From positions 21,478,019-21,542,018 of the forward strand of contig OY987270.1 of NCBI GenBank assembly GCA_963920665.1: DNA of 64,000 nt, in the 5' to 3' direction. Both the position numbers and the translations under genes were made by a program. This DNA comes from Straminergon stramineum. Its lineage: Eukaryota > Streptophyta > Bryopsida > Hypnales > Calliergonaceae. This document shows, piece after piece, positions 10,026 through 22,100 of the stretch. Numbering within the stretch: the stretch's first letter is position 1; each line of letters begins with the position of its first letter. The notes below the pieces were generated by a model. The model worked only from the letters and a program-made list of their open reading frames with translations. It did not search any database and was not told the DNA's origin.

Positions 10026-10965
10026 TTCAACTCCTTAAATTCTTCGACTATGTTTTCACCAAAAACACTCCAAAATTGTCATTTCTAGTACAAGTACTAA
10101 ATTTTAGAAAAAAAAACGTTTTTGGATACTTGCATGAAACCGTAGGATCTTCTAGTATACTAGTTAAAGAAGTTGTGGAAAAAGTTTCAGAAATTTTCAC
10201 TGTAGGGATTGCAAGATATAAGCTTTTGAATTCATAGAAATCCTTTTTTTGACCTTGCAAAAAATTGGGCAGCTGATCTTTACAATCTCACATTTTTATG
10301 AAAAAATATCCAAAATGGTGGTGCTTCTTTGGATTAATTCTTCAAGGCAAGTTGACTACATGATTGAAAATTTTCAAATCATTTGGAACTGTACAATGTT
10401 ATTTAGAAAAAAAATAGTAAGTAAAAAGGAGAGAATGATTCAAAGTATATAATTGTTAAGAATTTTGTTATGAAATTGAAAAATGCCAATCCCAATGGTT
10501 GAAATGTTGTAATAAACAATCTACATCCTATGATTTTGTTTTTTCCAAAAATATTGAGAATAGAGCTAAATAAAAGGGTTCAAAGTTTATTTTAGAGTAC
10601 AGAATCCATAACTCCCTGCAAACTAAAACTCTTCGTGACTTTCATCTCATGAATCAAAATGTAATGATTCAAAGTTTTCCACCTCTATTTGACCCTACAA
10701 AATCAATTTTTGTTTTTTGATTTTGAAAGAAATTTTTTTTTTATGGTCATCCTAGACTACCCATCAGGGAAAAAAAGTAACATATTAAGCCATAACTTTT
10801 GACTCATATTCCTAAATGTAATGACATTTAGTGCACAATTAAGATATTCCTTGTCCCCATCTTCCATTAAAATTTCAACCTGAAATATGAAAATCTTGAA
10901 TGACACATACCTGCCCAAAATCTCTATGTTGCCAAAAACCCGCATGCTGATCCTTCAGGGGTTAA
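10026..10965 (-). mobile_element. TTAA-flanked element, inverted copy forming the right arm of the palindrome
   Basis: This is the reverse complement of 8844-9779 with scattered differences. Its outer end is TTCAGGGG followed by TTAA (10962-10965). The inner end is degraded (TTCAACTCCTTAAA against TTAACCCCTAAAG). Matching blocks run through the whole arm, for example 'gtagattgtttattacaacatt' near 9287 and its complement near 10510. The reading frames here are repeat by-products. Confidence 0.75.
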
Positions 10966-11599
10966 GGAGTCCTATCCTGGTTCATGGCAATATCTATTTA
11001 CTTTGGCATTCCTCAACATCAAATGCTACTCGTTCAGCTTCATGGACGTGGACACTAGGGTAGCACGTACGACTTGGTGTTGATAGTCATATTGTCATCG
11101 ACCAATGCAGAGATTTCTCTCAGGGTTGTGGCTTTAGATCAAGTTCAAATCAGCTACTCTGCTCATCTTTTCCGCATGTTTTAGCGTTCATTAAAGCTTT
11201 GCCTGTCGCATCATGTGACCTGGATATCAATGCCCTGTCGTCGTGTGCACCGACTTTTGGCCAGCATAGAAGCCCACCACTGGAACACGATCGAGGTTTT
11301 TGGCAATCTCTCCGATTTAGCAACTTCGATCTGAATAAACTGCATAGCAGTTTAAGGAGACGTTTATATGATGCGAAGCTCTTGACTGAAGCCAGCACAC
11401 TAGAGGATCAAATTTGGAGTCTAGGTGTGCGTGTTAAGATTTGCTGTGTACGTTGAATGCGCCACTCTAATCCTCTCGAGGCAGTTCTTATTTCAATATG
11501 ACACAATGTGAGACAGTCCAAAATCAGAGAATTCATGACGGATGAGACGAAGGGGAACTCCCTGAAGAGAAGTGAAAGGAGGAGTGCGGGTGTTACTTT

Positions 11600-11646
11600 G
11601 TCCCATACGTTGTGGCGATGGTGGAGACAGATTGAGGGTACAAAAA
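11600..11646 (+). promoter_or_regulatory. snRNA promoter: USE and TATA-like boxes of U2 copy B
   Basis: GTCCCATACG at 11600-11609 is close to the plant USE and begins exactly 70 bases before the U2 start at 11670. TACAAAAA at 11639-11646 lies at -31. Position and spacing equal those of copy A, although the intervening sequence differs. Confidence 0.65.
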
Positions 11647-11669
11647 GGTCTGGGTGTGCTGGAGGAAGC

Positions 11670-11860
11670 ATACCCTTCTCGGCCTCTCGGCTAAGATCAA
11701 TTGTAGGATCTGTTCATACCAGTTTGATATCTGATATGAGGCTCACCGAGTCTCATGATATTATTCTGTTTTTCCTTGGATGCGGGTTCGTTTGGCAGCT
11801 TGCCGTCTGGCCCTGCGCGCGTCGCCTTGGTCCTGCACTGTTTCCTTGGCCGGCGCAGCC
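11670..11860 (+). ncRNA. U2: U2 spliceosomal snRNA variant, copy B
   Basis: Full-length U2-like sequence. The 5' end is ATACCCTTCTCGGCC, stem I closes with GGCC-TCTC-GGCT, and stem IIb is TGAGGCTC-ACC-GAGTCTCA. The Sm-like tract CTGTTTTTCC at 11766-11775 is better than in copy A, and stem-loops III (GGCAGC-TT-GCCGTC) and IV can form. The branch-site recognition sequence reads GTAGGA (11703-11708) instead of the near-invariant GTAGTA, and stem IIa has a mismatch (ACCAG against CTGAT). It may be a diverged pseudogene or a variant U2 with altered branch-site pairing; the kept promoter boxes favour some transcription. Confidence 0.75.
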
Positions 11861-11902
11861 GTCCTTCCGTCCTCGGAGGTACCCAATTTAAACTCTAAAC
11901 AG

Positions 11903-14187
11903 CAATTCGACGAAAGTGGGTCTGCGTTGTGTGTCGTGGAACACGAGCTGCTTCATAGTGCTGAGGGGGTTTCAGTTTCTGTAAAGAATAGAAGTTATGT
12001 CTTAGATATAAGGCTTCATCTTTTCTGCAATTTGTGGCTCATGTTGATCTTGGGAAGGGGGAATTCGTCCGAGGTATCAGGAGCAAGCCAACCCATTTAT
12101 CTACTTAAAACGCTCGAGAGGGTTACAGGGAGAGTGTCGTAGTCCAGAATTTCTTCATTTCCCGTAACATTATCCAGCAATTAGTTACGAATTGCTTTAG
12201 GAGTGACCTACGACTCGATATGGGCTTCTAAGATGTAGAGCCTTACAAGCTTCTGAAGTTATCGAATATTTACAGTTTTCCTTATCACGGATTGACTTGC
12301 CATTGACTATTGTTTACATTGATTAACTTCATTAACTACAGTTAGCGGTCTCAGGAGCCCTGACGGGACGCAAGCCCCTGATTGAGTTGAAATATTTTGG
12401 TATTGGCAGGATGTGCTGCTCCGGGTATTGTTATGCTGTTAATAACAGACACACGTCAGGATGAGGAATGTACGCTATTGGAGGGAGTGAAGACTCCACG
12501 TTTCTTAGTGAATGGAGTCGTTTTGTGGCATTAGACACCAACTAAAGGAGGTTTGGATCATTTCTTCTTACGTACTACGGCATTCTACTCATCAACTCTT
12601 GCTAGTTGATCTCTACAGCATGAAATTGATTGACATTGTTCCTTCTTGGTATACACCAATTGGGTTTGATATCATAAGGAGAGTCTCTTAGTTGAGGGCC
12701 TAATCTTCTCTGACTGACAAAAAGATTAATTTCTGTTGGCTTGGTTGAGATCGACACTCTATTTTGTTAAATGGAGGCATTCCTCAATCTACTTTATTTA
12801 AGAGCAGCAACTCCTCACTACAAGTTGCATTCATTATGGAGGTCCCTTGGAGCTCGAAGGCATGGCTTCAAGGGACATACATTCCCCTGAAATTGGATCC
12901 AAGAATCAAAGTCATGGATCATATCTGTCTGTGTCTCTCAAAACAAGGCCCATTAACCCTTGGGACAGGCTAGTCACCGTGGAAATAAGCCTTTTTGGTA
13001 TCATGTGAATCATTTGCTTAAAAAAAAGCCAAGAGCACTCATTGGGGGTCAAACTCTTGTGCAAGATCTTACCTTTTTACACAAAATTCTAAGGATGAAC
13101 ATTGGCACTTTTGTTCTATATAAAAGGATTCTCTAGGATTCTCTATCATCCATTGGACACTTAGTGCCCGCATTGTCCAACTAGGATTAACAAATAGATA
13201 GGAATTTTGGAACACTCACATAAGGTAGGGACACTTAAATGCACAAGGTGCCAAAAACTGCCACTTGAAGAGATGTTCTGGCTTTATATACTTGTCCTAC
13301 ATCAAAATGTACCTATTTTAGAAGAAACGATTGTTTTTAAACAACTCCCGATTTTTTATATCCTTCAAAATTTTTGTATGCAATATCCAAATGGTACATT
13401 CTTTAATACTTTGAAACCTCATTTTATTTGTGAATTATAATTTTTTTTTTACTAGTCTATTAATAGAATCTTTGTAGACTAGGAAAAGTGGTACTCTTAG
13501 GGGTGCTTACTTTAGGTGGTGACAATGATGTGATTTTAGGCTTCAAAGTTGTGGATGATGGAGGTAAGGACGGTGACAACAAGGAGAATGGGAACTAGGC
13601 ATTGAGTAGTAGCCTACCCTTCAACAATGTCATAAGATAGAAGCTAAACCCTATGTGTGTTACAATTCAAAAACTATCCTATTTGCACTACTCTATATCA
13701 AACTTTTCAAACTTTTGAATGTAATCTATTGAGACATAGTGGTCATGAAGTGGCACAAATAGGGTCTCCTATTGTATTAAAAAGCTTTGGAGCCAACATT
13801 GAGGTCACCATGTACAAATTGGTGACCAATTTGTTAGTTCGACCAACATCAATGGTTGAATCCATCACCAAACATTTGGGCCTCTCATATGAGCAGTGGG
13901 GCTATGCCTTCTTCATTTGCACAATTGTGAATTCCTATTCATGCTTTGAATGTAATATTTACAAGTGACTAATTGCAATGTGTCAATCTCATATAGAAAT
14001 GATTAATGGCCATATGCAACATTTCTTCATATTATTATTTGAATCATTACTTTGTCTACCCCTTGGCATATAACATTCATAAATATCAATGCCAAGAGAT
14101 TTTGCCTTGCTTCTAATTTTGCACTAATTAAATTATTATAATTCTAATTATGGAGGATATGCCTTACTATTGTTGTAACCAACGACA
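11903..14187. other. intergenic DNA, no gene recognised
   Basis: To about 12970 the base composition is more balanced, but the short frames (11780-12142 + shadows the U2 copy; 12764-12973 +) have no identifiable domain. After 13000 the DNA is A/T-rich with decayed repeats. Confidence 0.35.
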
Positions 14188-14508
14188 CTAGCATGTGAGC
14201 CTAGAAATAGAAGCCTATGAGCCTTGAGCTTGGGTGTAAATAGATATTCTACAACTATTGAAGGTGTTTATAACATACATACTTATAATATGAGTACCTA
14301 TAACCATGTAAGGTGCTTGTAACATAGGTACAAATAATATAAATATACTATAACCATGGAAGGTGCATATATTATAGGTACCTACAACATAGACACCTAT
14401 AATATGTACATCTCATAACCATGGAAGGTACCTATAATATAGGTACCAATAACATAAAAGCCTAGTCTCCTGAGCTCATGGGCTCAAGATCCTAGGCTCA
14501 CATGCTAG
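14188..14508. mobile_element. small element with perfect 17-bp inverted ends around a minisatellite-like core
   Basis: CTAGCATGTGAGCCTAG at 14188-14204 is repeated as its exact reverse complement at 14492-14508. The core holds four to five degenerate repeats built on 'ataaccatggaaggtgcc', 'tataatataggtacc' and 'tataacatagacacc'. It has no coding capacity. A relative lies at 30235-30424. No clear target-site duplication is seen. Confidence 0.65.
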
Positions 14509-16141
14509 CAACCGTATTTTTCCTATATGATATATGTTGATGCAAAAATGTATATTAATAGGCATAGATACAACATAAAAATACAAGATATAGATATAAA
14601 TATTGACATTCACATATGATATGATGTATGGGTACGGTATACTATTATATACATGGATATGAGTATATGACATATGGATGCCGCATATGGTCACATATTC
14701 TGTATCAATTGTGATCACATATGCATTCAAAAAATTTATATGATCTAATGGAATAATATGAAATGAATATATATTATTTATATTCATATTTCTTGAAAGA
14801 CAATTGAGAAAAATTAAAAATTTATGTATTTTATTTTGGGGGGTGGGTGGGTTTTGGTGTTTCTTTTGGGTAACTATCCATTCAAAAGGGACACCCCAAT
14901 TTTTTAATAACATTTCCACAAACTTGCTAAGTAGGGGTCTTTTTAAAGACAATGAAGCTATTGAGACAAGTTGGTGACCTATTATAGAGAGCTAGTTAGT
15001 ATTTCCACCTTTAGTAAGGACCTAGTAAGGGGTGCATAAATTGTCTATTTATGGGCAATGGATATTTGTAGGGGACAAAATTTTCTTGTATAAATTTTCA
15101 TAGATAGACAAAAGAAAGTGGAAAATGATAATAGAATAAATAAGAATTAACACTTTTCAAGTTGGTTAAGATTATTGGAAGGTGAAAGAGAGGTGTTTTA
15201 AAATCAACATGAAAGTTTGGAACAAGAATAATGAAACCTTGGACCTACAACAAAACTTGAATGATTTAAATTTATCCCTTTAAGGAACAAATATCTGGCC
15301 TTTTAGAAATGTATTTTAATGTAACCAAACACAAAATTAAATCACAGGATTAAAATGAGCCTTCATATCATAACATAGGGTGAAAGCAAGAAACACTTGT
15401 ACTATAATGTATACTATCATGCATCCAACTCAAATGCAAGCATAAATTTGGGGCATGGAGTCAACATATTAGAAATTAACATTAGAAGTGTGTCACTCAA
15501 ACTTGAACGTATTTTACATTTTTTGAAATTTTAAAAACATTGTATACAAATTCAAAGTTCATTATTTTATTTGAAAGAGATTTGTCGTTTTGATGTTTTT
15601 CAAGGTTGTAGAGTTCCTAAACAAAGAATTTCACTTGAAATTCTAGAGGGAAGGTTCATCCATTAGGATCATCTATTTGCTGAGGGATTTCTAAAAGAAA
15701 TGATTTTCTTATCCTCCACATAGGTGCAAAGAAGACTCTCTTGTGCACACATTTCTTAACATTCAAAAATATTTTTTCAGAATTTCATTGGTTTCATCTC
15801 ATCTCCATAAACATGTTAGAAATTTCATAATTTTTTTAAAATTTTTATGAACGTGTTCACTATTTACTAACAACTTAAACATCAAAGCATCTTTTTAGGT
15901 GAAATTTTCCATTAACTTATTTTATGCATAACTTTTGAAGATTATTTTTCTTATGCCTAAAATTTGGTGAATAGAATATTTATAGTGTTCTTCTAATTAT
16001 TTTTATTCTTTTTTTAAAAACATTTTTCTCAAAAAGTTCATATTACTTCCAATACTACTTCCAAAATGGCCAAATGCAACAAAATGAGTAGGTTTCAAGT
16101 TGTGCTTGAATCACCCTATGATTTTCTCAAAAGTTCACTAG
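14509..16141. other. A/T-rich intergenic DNA
   Basis: A 158-residue minus-strand frame at 14476-14952 is rich in Ile, Tyr and His and has no domain. It includes simple AT-repeat translation and is not accepted as a gene. Nothing else is recognisable. Confidence 0.4.
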
Positions 16142-17405
16142 TTAACTTCTAAAGTTCCAAGGCCTTTTTTGTTAAAACCACTCAAAACTATCACTTCTAG
16201 AGTAAAGAGCAAAAATTTATAAAATGACAAATTTTTTTTGTATATTTATTTTCAAGATCTTGCAATAGACTAGTATAAAAATGTGTGAAAGAAATTTCTA
16301 AAACTCTGACTTTGGGCATAAGGTAGTAGGCTCATAAACTGCCCATCTAAAGGTTGATCTGCTTTTTCATGTGTATCTTTTCATGGGAATATTTGTAGTT
16401 TATTTTTCAGACAAAGAGATATAGATGTAGAATATAACACAAGTGGTTTCATATTTTTTGAAGCATTATTGAATTAGTTATGAATTTTCAAACTTTTGTG
16501 TCGTAGGACACTATTTATGACACTAGGTCTTCCATAAATTGTTCACTTGAAGTTATAAAGAAAAATGAGGAAAGCAAGGACAATGATTGACTCTTGCAAT
16601 AAATTATACTTTTTTTCTCAATTCATTCAAATGACTACAGAGGTTGATTTAAGAACCATCTCATATCCATCTCAGAGCTAAAGTAGGGGCAATTCTAAAT
16701 GCCTATGCAGAATTCGAACCTCCTACCTTAGTGACAAACTAGTTTTTGAGACTTTGAATCCTTTTAACTTAAATTTTTGCACTATATATTTTGAATTTAA
16801 AATCTCTTTTCATGAAGAATTGAATGGAGAGTCTAGAAAAAAAATAACAAAAATATAATATGGTTTTCACTCTTTAAAAGATTGTTAACTAATTAGATGT
16901 AGATACAAGTAGAGAGAAAAATAAGATGGAATTGGAATACACTAATCCTAATGGTGATATTGTTTTAACATCAAAGTTAACCCTATGGAACTTTTTGTTT
17001 AAAAAAAATGTGAAAATTGAGTTAAAAGATGAATCATATATGTTATTTTTTCAAGAAGATGGTCTTATTGCTTACAAAACATGATGCTCCATAACTTTTA
17101 CATTACAAATACAAATGGCATGAATAGAAACTTTCCATGTATAAAAACACAATCTACAAGAGACAAATTTCTAAAAGCGAATTTCAAGTTTTTTTGGATT
17201 TTTTTTTTATGCCCACTAAGTTGAAATTTGAGTTTATTGTGGTATAATTTTTGCTTCAAGGCACTAATTTAAACAAAAATTATATTCCTAGAAAGTTAAT
17301 CAATTTTTTTATTCTAAGAAAAAATTCACCAAAAATTGCATTAATAGGAACTTGTCTATGAACCATTTTTATCCCCCATAGGGACAATGGGACTTTGGGG
17401 GTTAA
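16142..17405 (-). mobile_element. TTAA-family element interrupted by a nested MITE
   Basis: TTAA at 16142-16145 with AACTTCTAAAG-type sequence opens the unit and TTTGGGGG then TTAA (17402-17405) closes it. Internal blocks ('aaaaccactcaaaact', 'gcaaaaatttataaaa', 'tagactagta') match 58239-59159. Subtracting the roughly 410-base insert at 16321-16730 leaves about 850 bases, close to the usual unit size. Confidence 0.6.
16321..16730. mobile_element. 'GTAGGAGG' MITE nested in a TTAA-family element
   Basis: Begins AGGTAGTAGGCTCATAAACT and ends CCTCCTACCTT, the same inverted ends as the element at 32223-32560. The internal block 'gtggtttcatattttttgaagc' is shared with copies near 33180 and 48080. 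Its position inside the 16142-17405 unit shows it inserted later. Confidence 0.6.
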
Positions 17406-19175
17406 TCTTTTGCAAAAATCACTACATCTATGGTAGAACCAACCAAGCCCCATGGCCAATTTGTAGGTAGTCAGAAATTCAACAGAGATATGATTTCTAA
17501 CCATTAGTTTCTTGGTTTCTAACCATCTTCTAGCCATCATAGGAATGACATGTGTGCTTGGTTTTGAGAACCAAATTAGTCTTTGGATGAGCAAGTATGG
17601 AAGACTCTATGTATTGGGGATAGGTGCAAGCCAACTTTTGCCTTCCAAAATTCATAACAATTTGAATATAAGGAAAAAAAATTATGAAAATTTGACAACA
17701 CCTATCATTTCTATCTTTCTATAAGGCAAAAAATTAACATTGCCTTCTACTACTCCAAATCATGCACAGAGTGCTTAAGTGGTTGGTAATTGTTGGTTCT
17801 ACTATACTCTTTCTTATAATGATACTACTATACCATAGTTGATCCTCTTTTTGTCCTAAGTTCATCAAGAGTTCATTTATTGACTCATATAAATTTGTAC
17901 TCTGTATTAAACTTCTTTATGGATCCTCACATGTTTTGCACCATTTTCAGCAACAACAAGAAACTCTGAACAAAGATCAAGGGAAATGAAAATTAGCCAC
18001 TACCAGCAATGAACTCATACTGTATTCTTCACATTCATAAATATCCTAATATCTCATATATTACTTCAAAGTACAAAATCACCTCTTACTTTTAGTGTCA
18101 GCACAACCAATTTCTGCAGAACAGCGTCCCTGTTTCATACAAGGGAGTCTAATCCTTTACAGGCCCCATTAATATTAAGAATTTGCAAAAATTGTAAAGT
18201 ACAGTAGCACAAGTCAAATCCTTAGCATGTATATGATGCATGTTAAAAATACTTAAAGCAACTAACTTATGCATTGAATTAAGTCATGTGGGACACCATT
18301 CTTAGAGCAAATACCCTCATTGTTTGTATAGAAGGATTCCTTGGACAGAATAATTAGACACAAAATATCAGTTTAAAAGGTGGACAGTTCAGAGGATGGG
18401 TTGAAACTTCTCAATAACTGGACAAGGTTCTGACTTACAGCAAAGGGGCCCATTCATTGATATGAGTAGTATCATTCACATGCTTCTGCACAAACTTTTC
18501 TTCAAGAACGATGTGCAGAGTAGTTTCATGACATTGTAGAGAACACTTGTGGAGAATGCTTGTTGAGCACCCTATGAAGTAGTATGAAATAACTGCTTGC
18601 ATCTTTTCCTGCAAAGTTGAACTGAATGTGACCAAAGGCAAGGAGGCATTTTCTTCACGTGTAGGTGTATCAGAGCTTTAATTTTTCTTGACTTCCTCTG
18701 ATATGACGTGACTTAACTCTACTTGGCTCTATTCCCAATTAAGGTGCCATGCTACTAAAAAAATGTTGGAGTGTTTGTACCCCAGCCTCGGCAATGGTGA
18801 GACACAGACGGCCGAAGTGAGTTCAAATTGGACTTACTATAAAATCAGATCGCTTATTCGAAGTGAAGCTATGAACAATCAAAATTTCAATCCTCGATAC
18901 CTATTTTGTTGCCAATGGACAGCCTAGTTCTGTGCATGCCGGGTACTGGAAGTTTAAATCTCGAGGGCTATTCAATCCACGGTGTCAGTAGGTGGTCAAG
19001 CTCCGGTCGCTCTTTAAGAAAGTTGTGGACAAATTTTACAAGGGCAAGGTACCAAAATCTCTATCTCAAGGTCAATGACAAAAGCATTTTTCAAGAATTA
19101 CCCTTAATTGGAGAATTGGAGTATCACCAAAAAGCATGCTTGTCTGGTTTGACTGATGCTTCAGGCTTAGAAATG
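17406..19175. other. intergenic DNA and 3' flank of the receptor kinase gene
   Basis: The first part is A/T-rich and without genes. The segment 18435-18641 on the minus strand is bracketed by acceptor- and donor-like sites and could be an alternative 3' exon of the receptor kinase gene, but it has no recognisable protein content. The 3' untranslated region of that gene must lie just below 19176. Confidence 0.35.
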
Positions 19176-22100
19176 TCAAGTTGAAGAGTCCGAGGGATCA
19201 TGCCCACCCAAACTCCCAGTTGATGCTCCAAAGTCGCTATCACCCGATCTCCGTTTGTTAAGGCTCGCTCGTTGCATGAGTCGTACAAGAGCTTGCGTTA
19301 CTTCGGACATTCCAGGACGAAATTCAGGCTCCGGCTGTATCATTCAAGAGCCAAGAGTCTTAGAAATGCTTTCGGCCCGTTTCGGCTTCCTACAATTAAA
19401 TCTTAGATTCTTCAATTTAGTAGTTGGGATTCTAATCATGACTGGAATCTAGGCTTCGATTTAACATGACAATCCCATGTTCAAAAATCCGGCAGCCATT
19501 TTTAACTCTACCCCTGCACGTGATTAGATTGTCAGTAAGGGCATGAACCGAGGAATGAACTTGATGTTCACCTGTACACAGAGGGCGATGATATCAGCAA
19601 AGCGGGAAAGGGACTTCGCAGGATACATTCCACTCAATGCAGGGTCGACCATCTTGGCCAATGCATCAATGTCGTGTAGCTGTGGCGTAGCCCATCGTAC
19701 TAATGATTGCTCAGCTCTTAACCTTGCACTGCATGAAGAGAGGAAGGGCAACATGGTTCCTGATTGATTAGTTAATCATTAACTACTAGTCATTGAGCTG
19801 GATACATACATTCACAGAAACATATTCATATGAATGCTAGACATCATCATTTTGACTTCAAGGGAGTGGGTCATTTCATTCACAACCAACAACAACTTGA
19901 TAGAAGTTAAGAGAATCGTAGTATCAACCTGTCCAACGGCTTGCGACCAGTCAAAAGTTCGAGCATGGACACACCAAAGCTGTACACGTCACTCTTTACA
20001 GTGTAGATGCCTGACATCGCATACTCAGGGGCGCTATACCCAAACGATCCCAGCATTTGAGTTGACACCTGTTTGACCAGAAACATTCAACGTACATTAC
20101 TAGAGCTAGAGCGAAAAGTTATGCAATGCAAGCTTTTAATTGGGAAAAATATTTTCGCAAAGAAATGTATGAATTGAGCACGCTCAACATTAGCTAGACG
20201 TGCCTGGGGAATTTGGCCTGCAACGTATATACACCTTAAGAAAAGCAATCTCTTCTAAGGAAAATTTACAGTACAATTTAACCGCAAAAAATGTAACTTC
20301 TCCCAAGCAGATACTAAAGCTGTTGCATACCTGTCGATCAGAGCCGAGGGGCGTAAGGGCTGCAATTCCGCAGTCTGTGAGGAAAGGGTTTAGCTCATCA
20401 TCCAACAGCACATTTGCAGATTTGAAGTTCCGGTGGACGACAGCAGGTATGCATACTTCGTGCAGGTATCTGCAGAACGTTCCAAAAAAGAAATTAAATA
20501 ATGGCTATCGGTGTTGGAACCCATATGCTGGGAATCCAAAGTCAGCACCCCGTGTCAGCACCATGCTGCAAATGTGCGATTAGCTACAGTATCAATGGTC
20601 TCTCTGCCACCTCTAAATGAATTTTAGGGTTAACCATATTTCGTTATCCAACTAGAAGGACCCAGCTTAAACAAGACAGTAGCATGAACTCATTCTTAAG
20701 GGATTTCGAAACTCACTCGAGGGCGCGAGCAGTTCCAAGAGCAATCTTTACTCGTGCGTTCCACGTCAGCCGTTTCGTATTTTCATCGTTGGTATGAAGC
20801 ATATCATTAAGCGTTCCACGGTTTACATACTGATATACCAGCAGTCGTTGTCCATGCTCAGCACAATAACCAACTAACTCAGTAATATTTCCATGACGTA
20901 ATCTAGCCATACTGGATAATACCCCAAGGAAGTCTTTCTCATTTTGAACTACAGGTGATGAAGAATCCAGCTTCTTCACTGCATATACCTGACCACAAAG
21001 CACAGCCCAATCGGATTTTAAGATGCAAGATAGTGTATTGCCAGGTGAAGTCAAAAGGAAACCTGTGCTTGTTACATTGAAAGGAAAGCCGAAGTGAATC
21101 TCAAAATTGCGAAGGATAAGCTATGTGTCCTAAGCTCCGCTCAAATATCTATTCTGCTATCATGTAAGCCTCACGAAGTAATGTCAACAATTCATACATC
21201 ACTCAGATCATCAGTAATCACCTGGCCATCAGGAAATTCTCCTCGATATACTCGACCCAAAGACCCTTCTCCAATCAGATTTTCTTGCGCAAAACTGTTG
21301 GTAGCTGTCTGAAGATCTGCTACAGAAAATGCAATAGCTGGAACCACAGCCTTCATAGACCTAGCTGGTGGTGGTCTACTGGGAGGGGGTCTAGTAGGAC
21401 CGCTCTCACCAAAACTCCTGAAAGATGGGGGTGCCTTGAGATCCTGGGTCTTCACTGGAGACAGTGGAGAGTCATCTTTTCCCATTCCTCGTGGACTTGC
21501 AATCTTATCACTGGAGTCGGGAAATAAACCTGACAAAAGTTGCCCACATCCAATCCGAAAAATGATACAAGCGTCCTCAAAATTTATTCCCCCAACTACA
21601 AGTCGCTAACGTGGTTGAAGAGAGCTGTTCTAAAAATCTGTCTAGTATATGTATCACATAATTCTGTAGATGTCTGCGTCAAAATACCCCCATAGATCTC
21701 AGAGATCCAAAGAATAAGCGCACAAAAGTTCTCACCTTCGTCTCCTGACTTCTGATTCGAATGCAATGATTTCTCTGCAAAATTCAAATCAATATCAACT
21801 TCTCTGCATTCCTTGAAAATTGAAAATTGCAGAGAGGCTTATAATGGAAATCATCGAACTTAGCGACTTCATATGCATAAACTCTTGATAGGGTAGTACA
21901 GCAAAAACGGTCAGCTTCAAGTGCTCTTTCTTTCTTTAGCAATTAAACTCAGAACATTGAAATACTCCAAACCAAGTAACAGCAGCTTTACACTTCATAA
22001 AAATCAAATCAACCAACCGCAAAAAATGATAATCTTCAATAGAGAGGATCTTTTCTACAGAATTCAAATTGTAGCATTTTAGTTTTCACCAATGCGTATC

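Larger units (their letters stand above)
10966..11902 (+). repeat. U2 snRNA segmental duplication, unit B
   Basis: Homology to unit A resumes one base after the palindrome ends ('ggagtcctatcctggttc') and runs through the 5' flank, the U2 body and the 3' block. The palindrome therefore sits at the left edge of this unit. Confidence 0.8.

Noticed and set aside
14476..14952. 158-residue minus-strand reading frame.
   Set aside because: It overlaps a terminal inverted repeat and AT-rich simple sequence, and shows no domain or splice context.
16705..16720. tRNA B-box-like string (rev. of gaattcgaacctcc).
   Set aside because: It sits inside a MITE end, with no A-box or cloverleaf around it.
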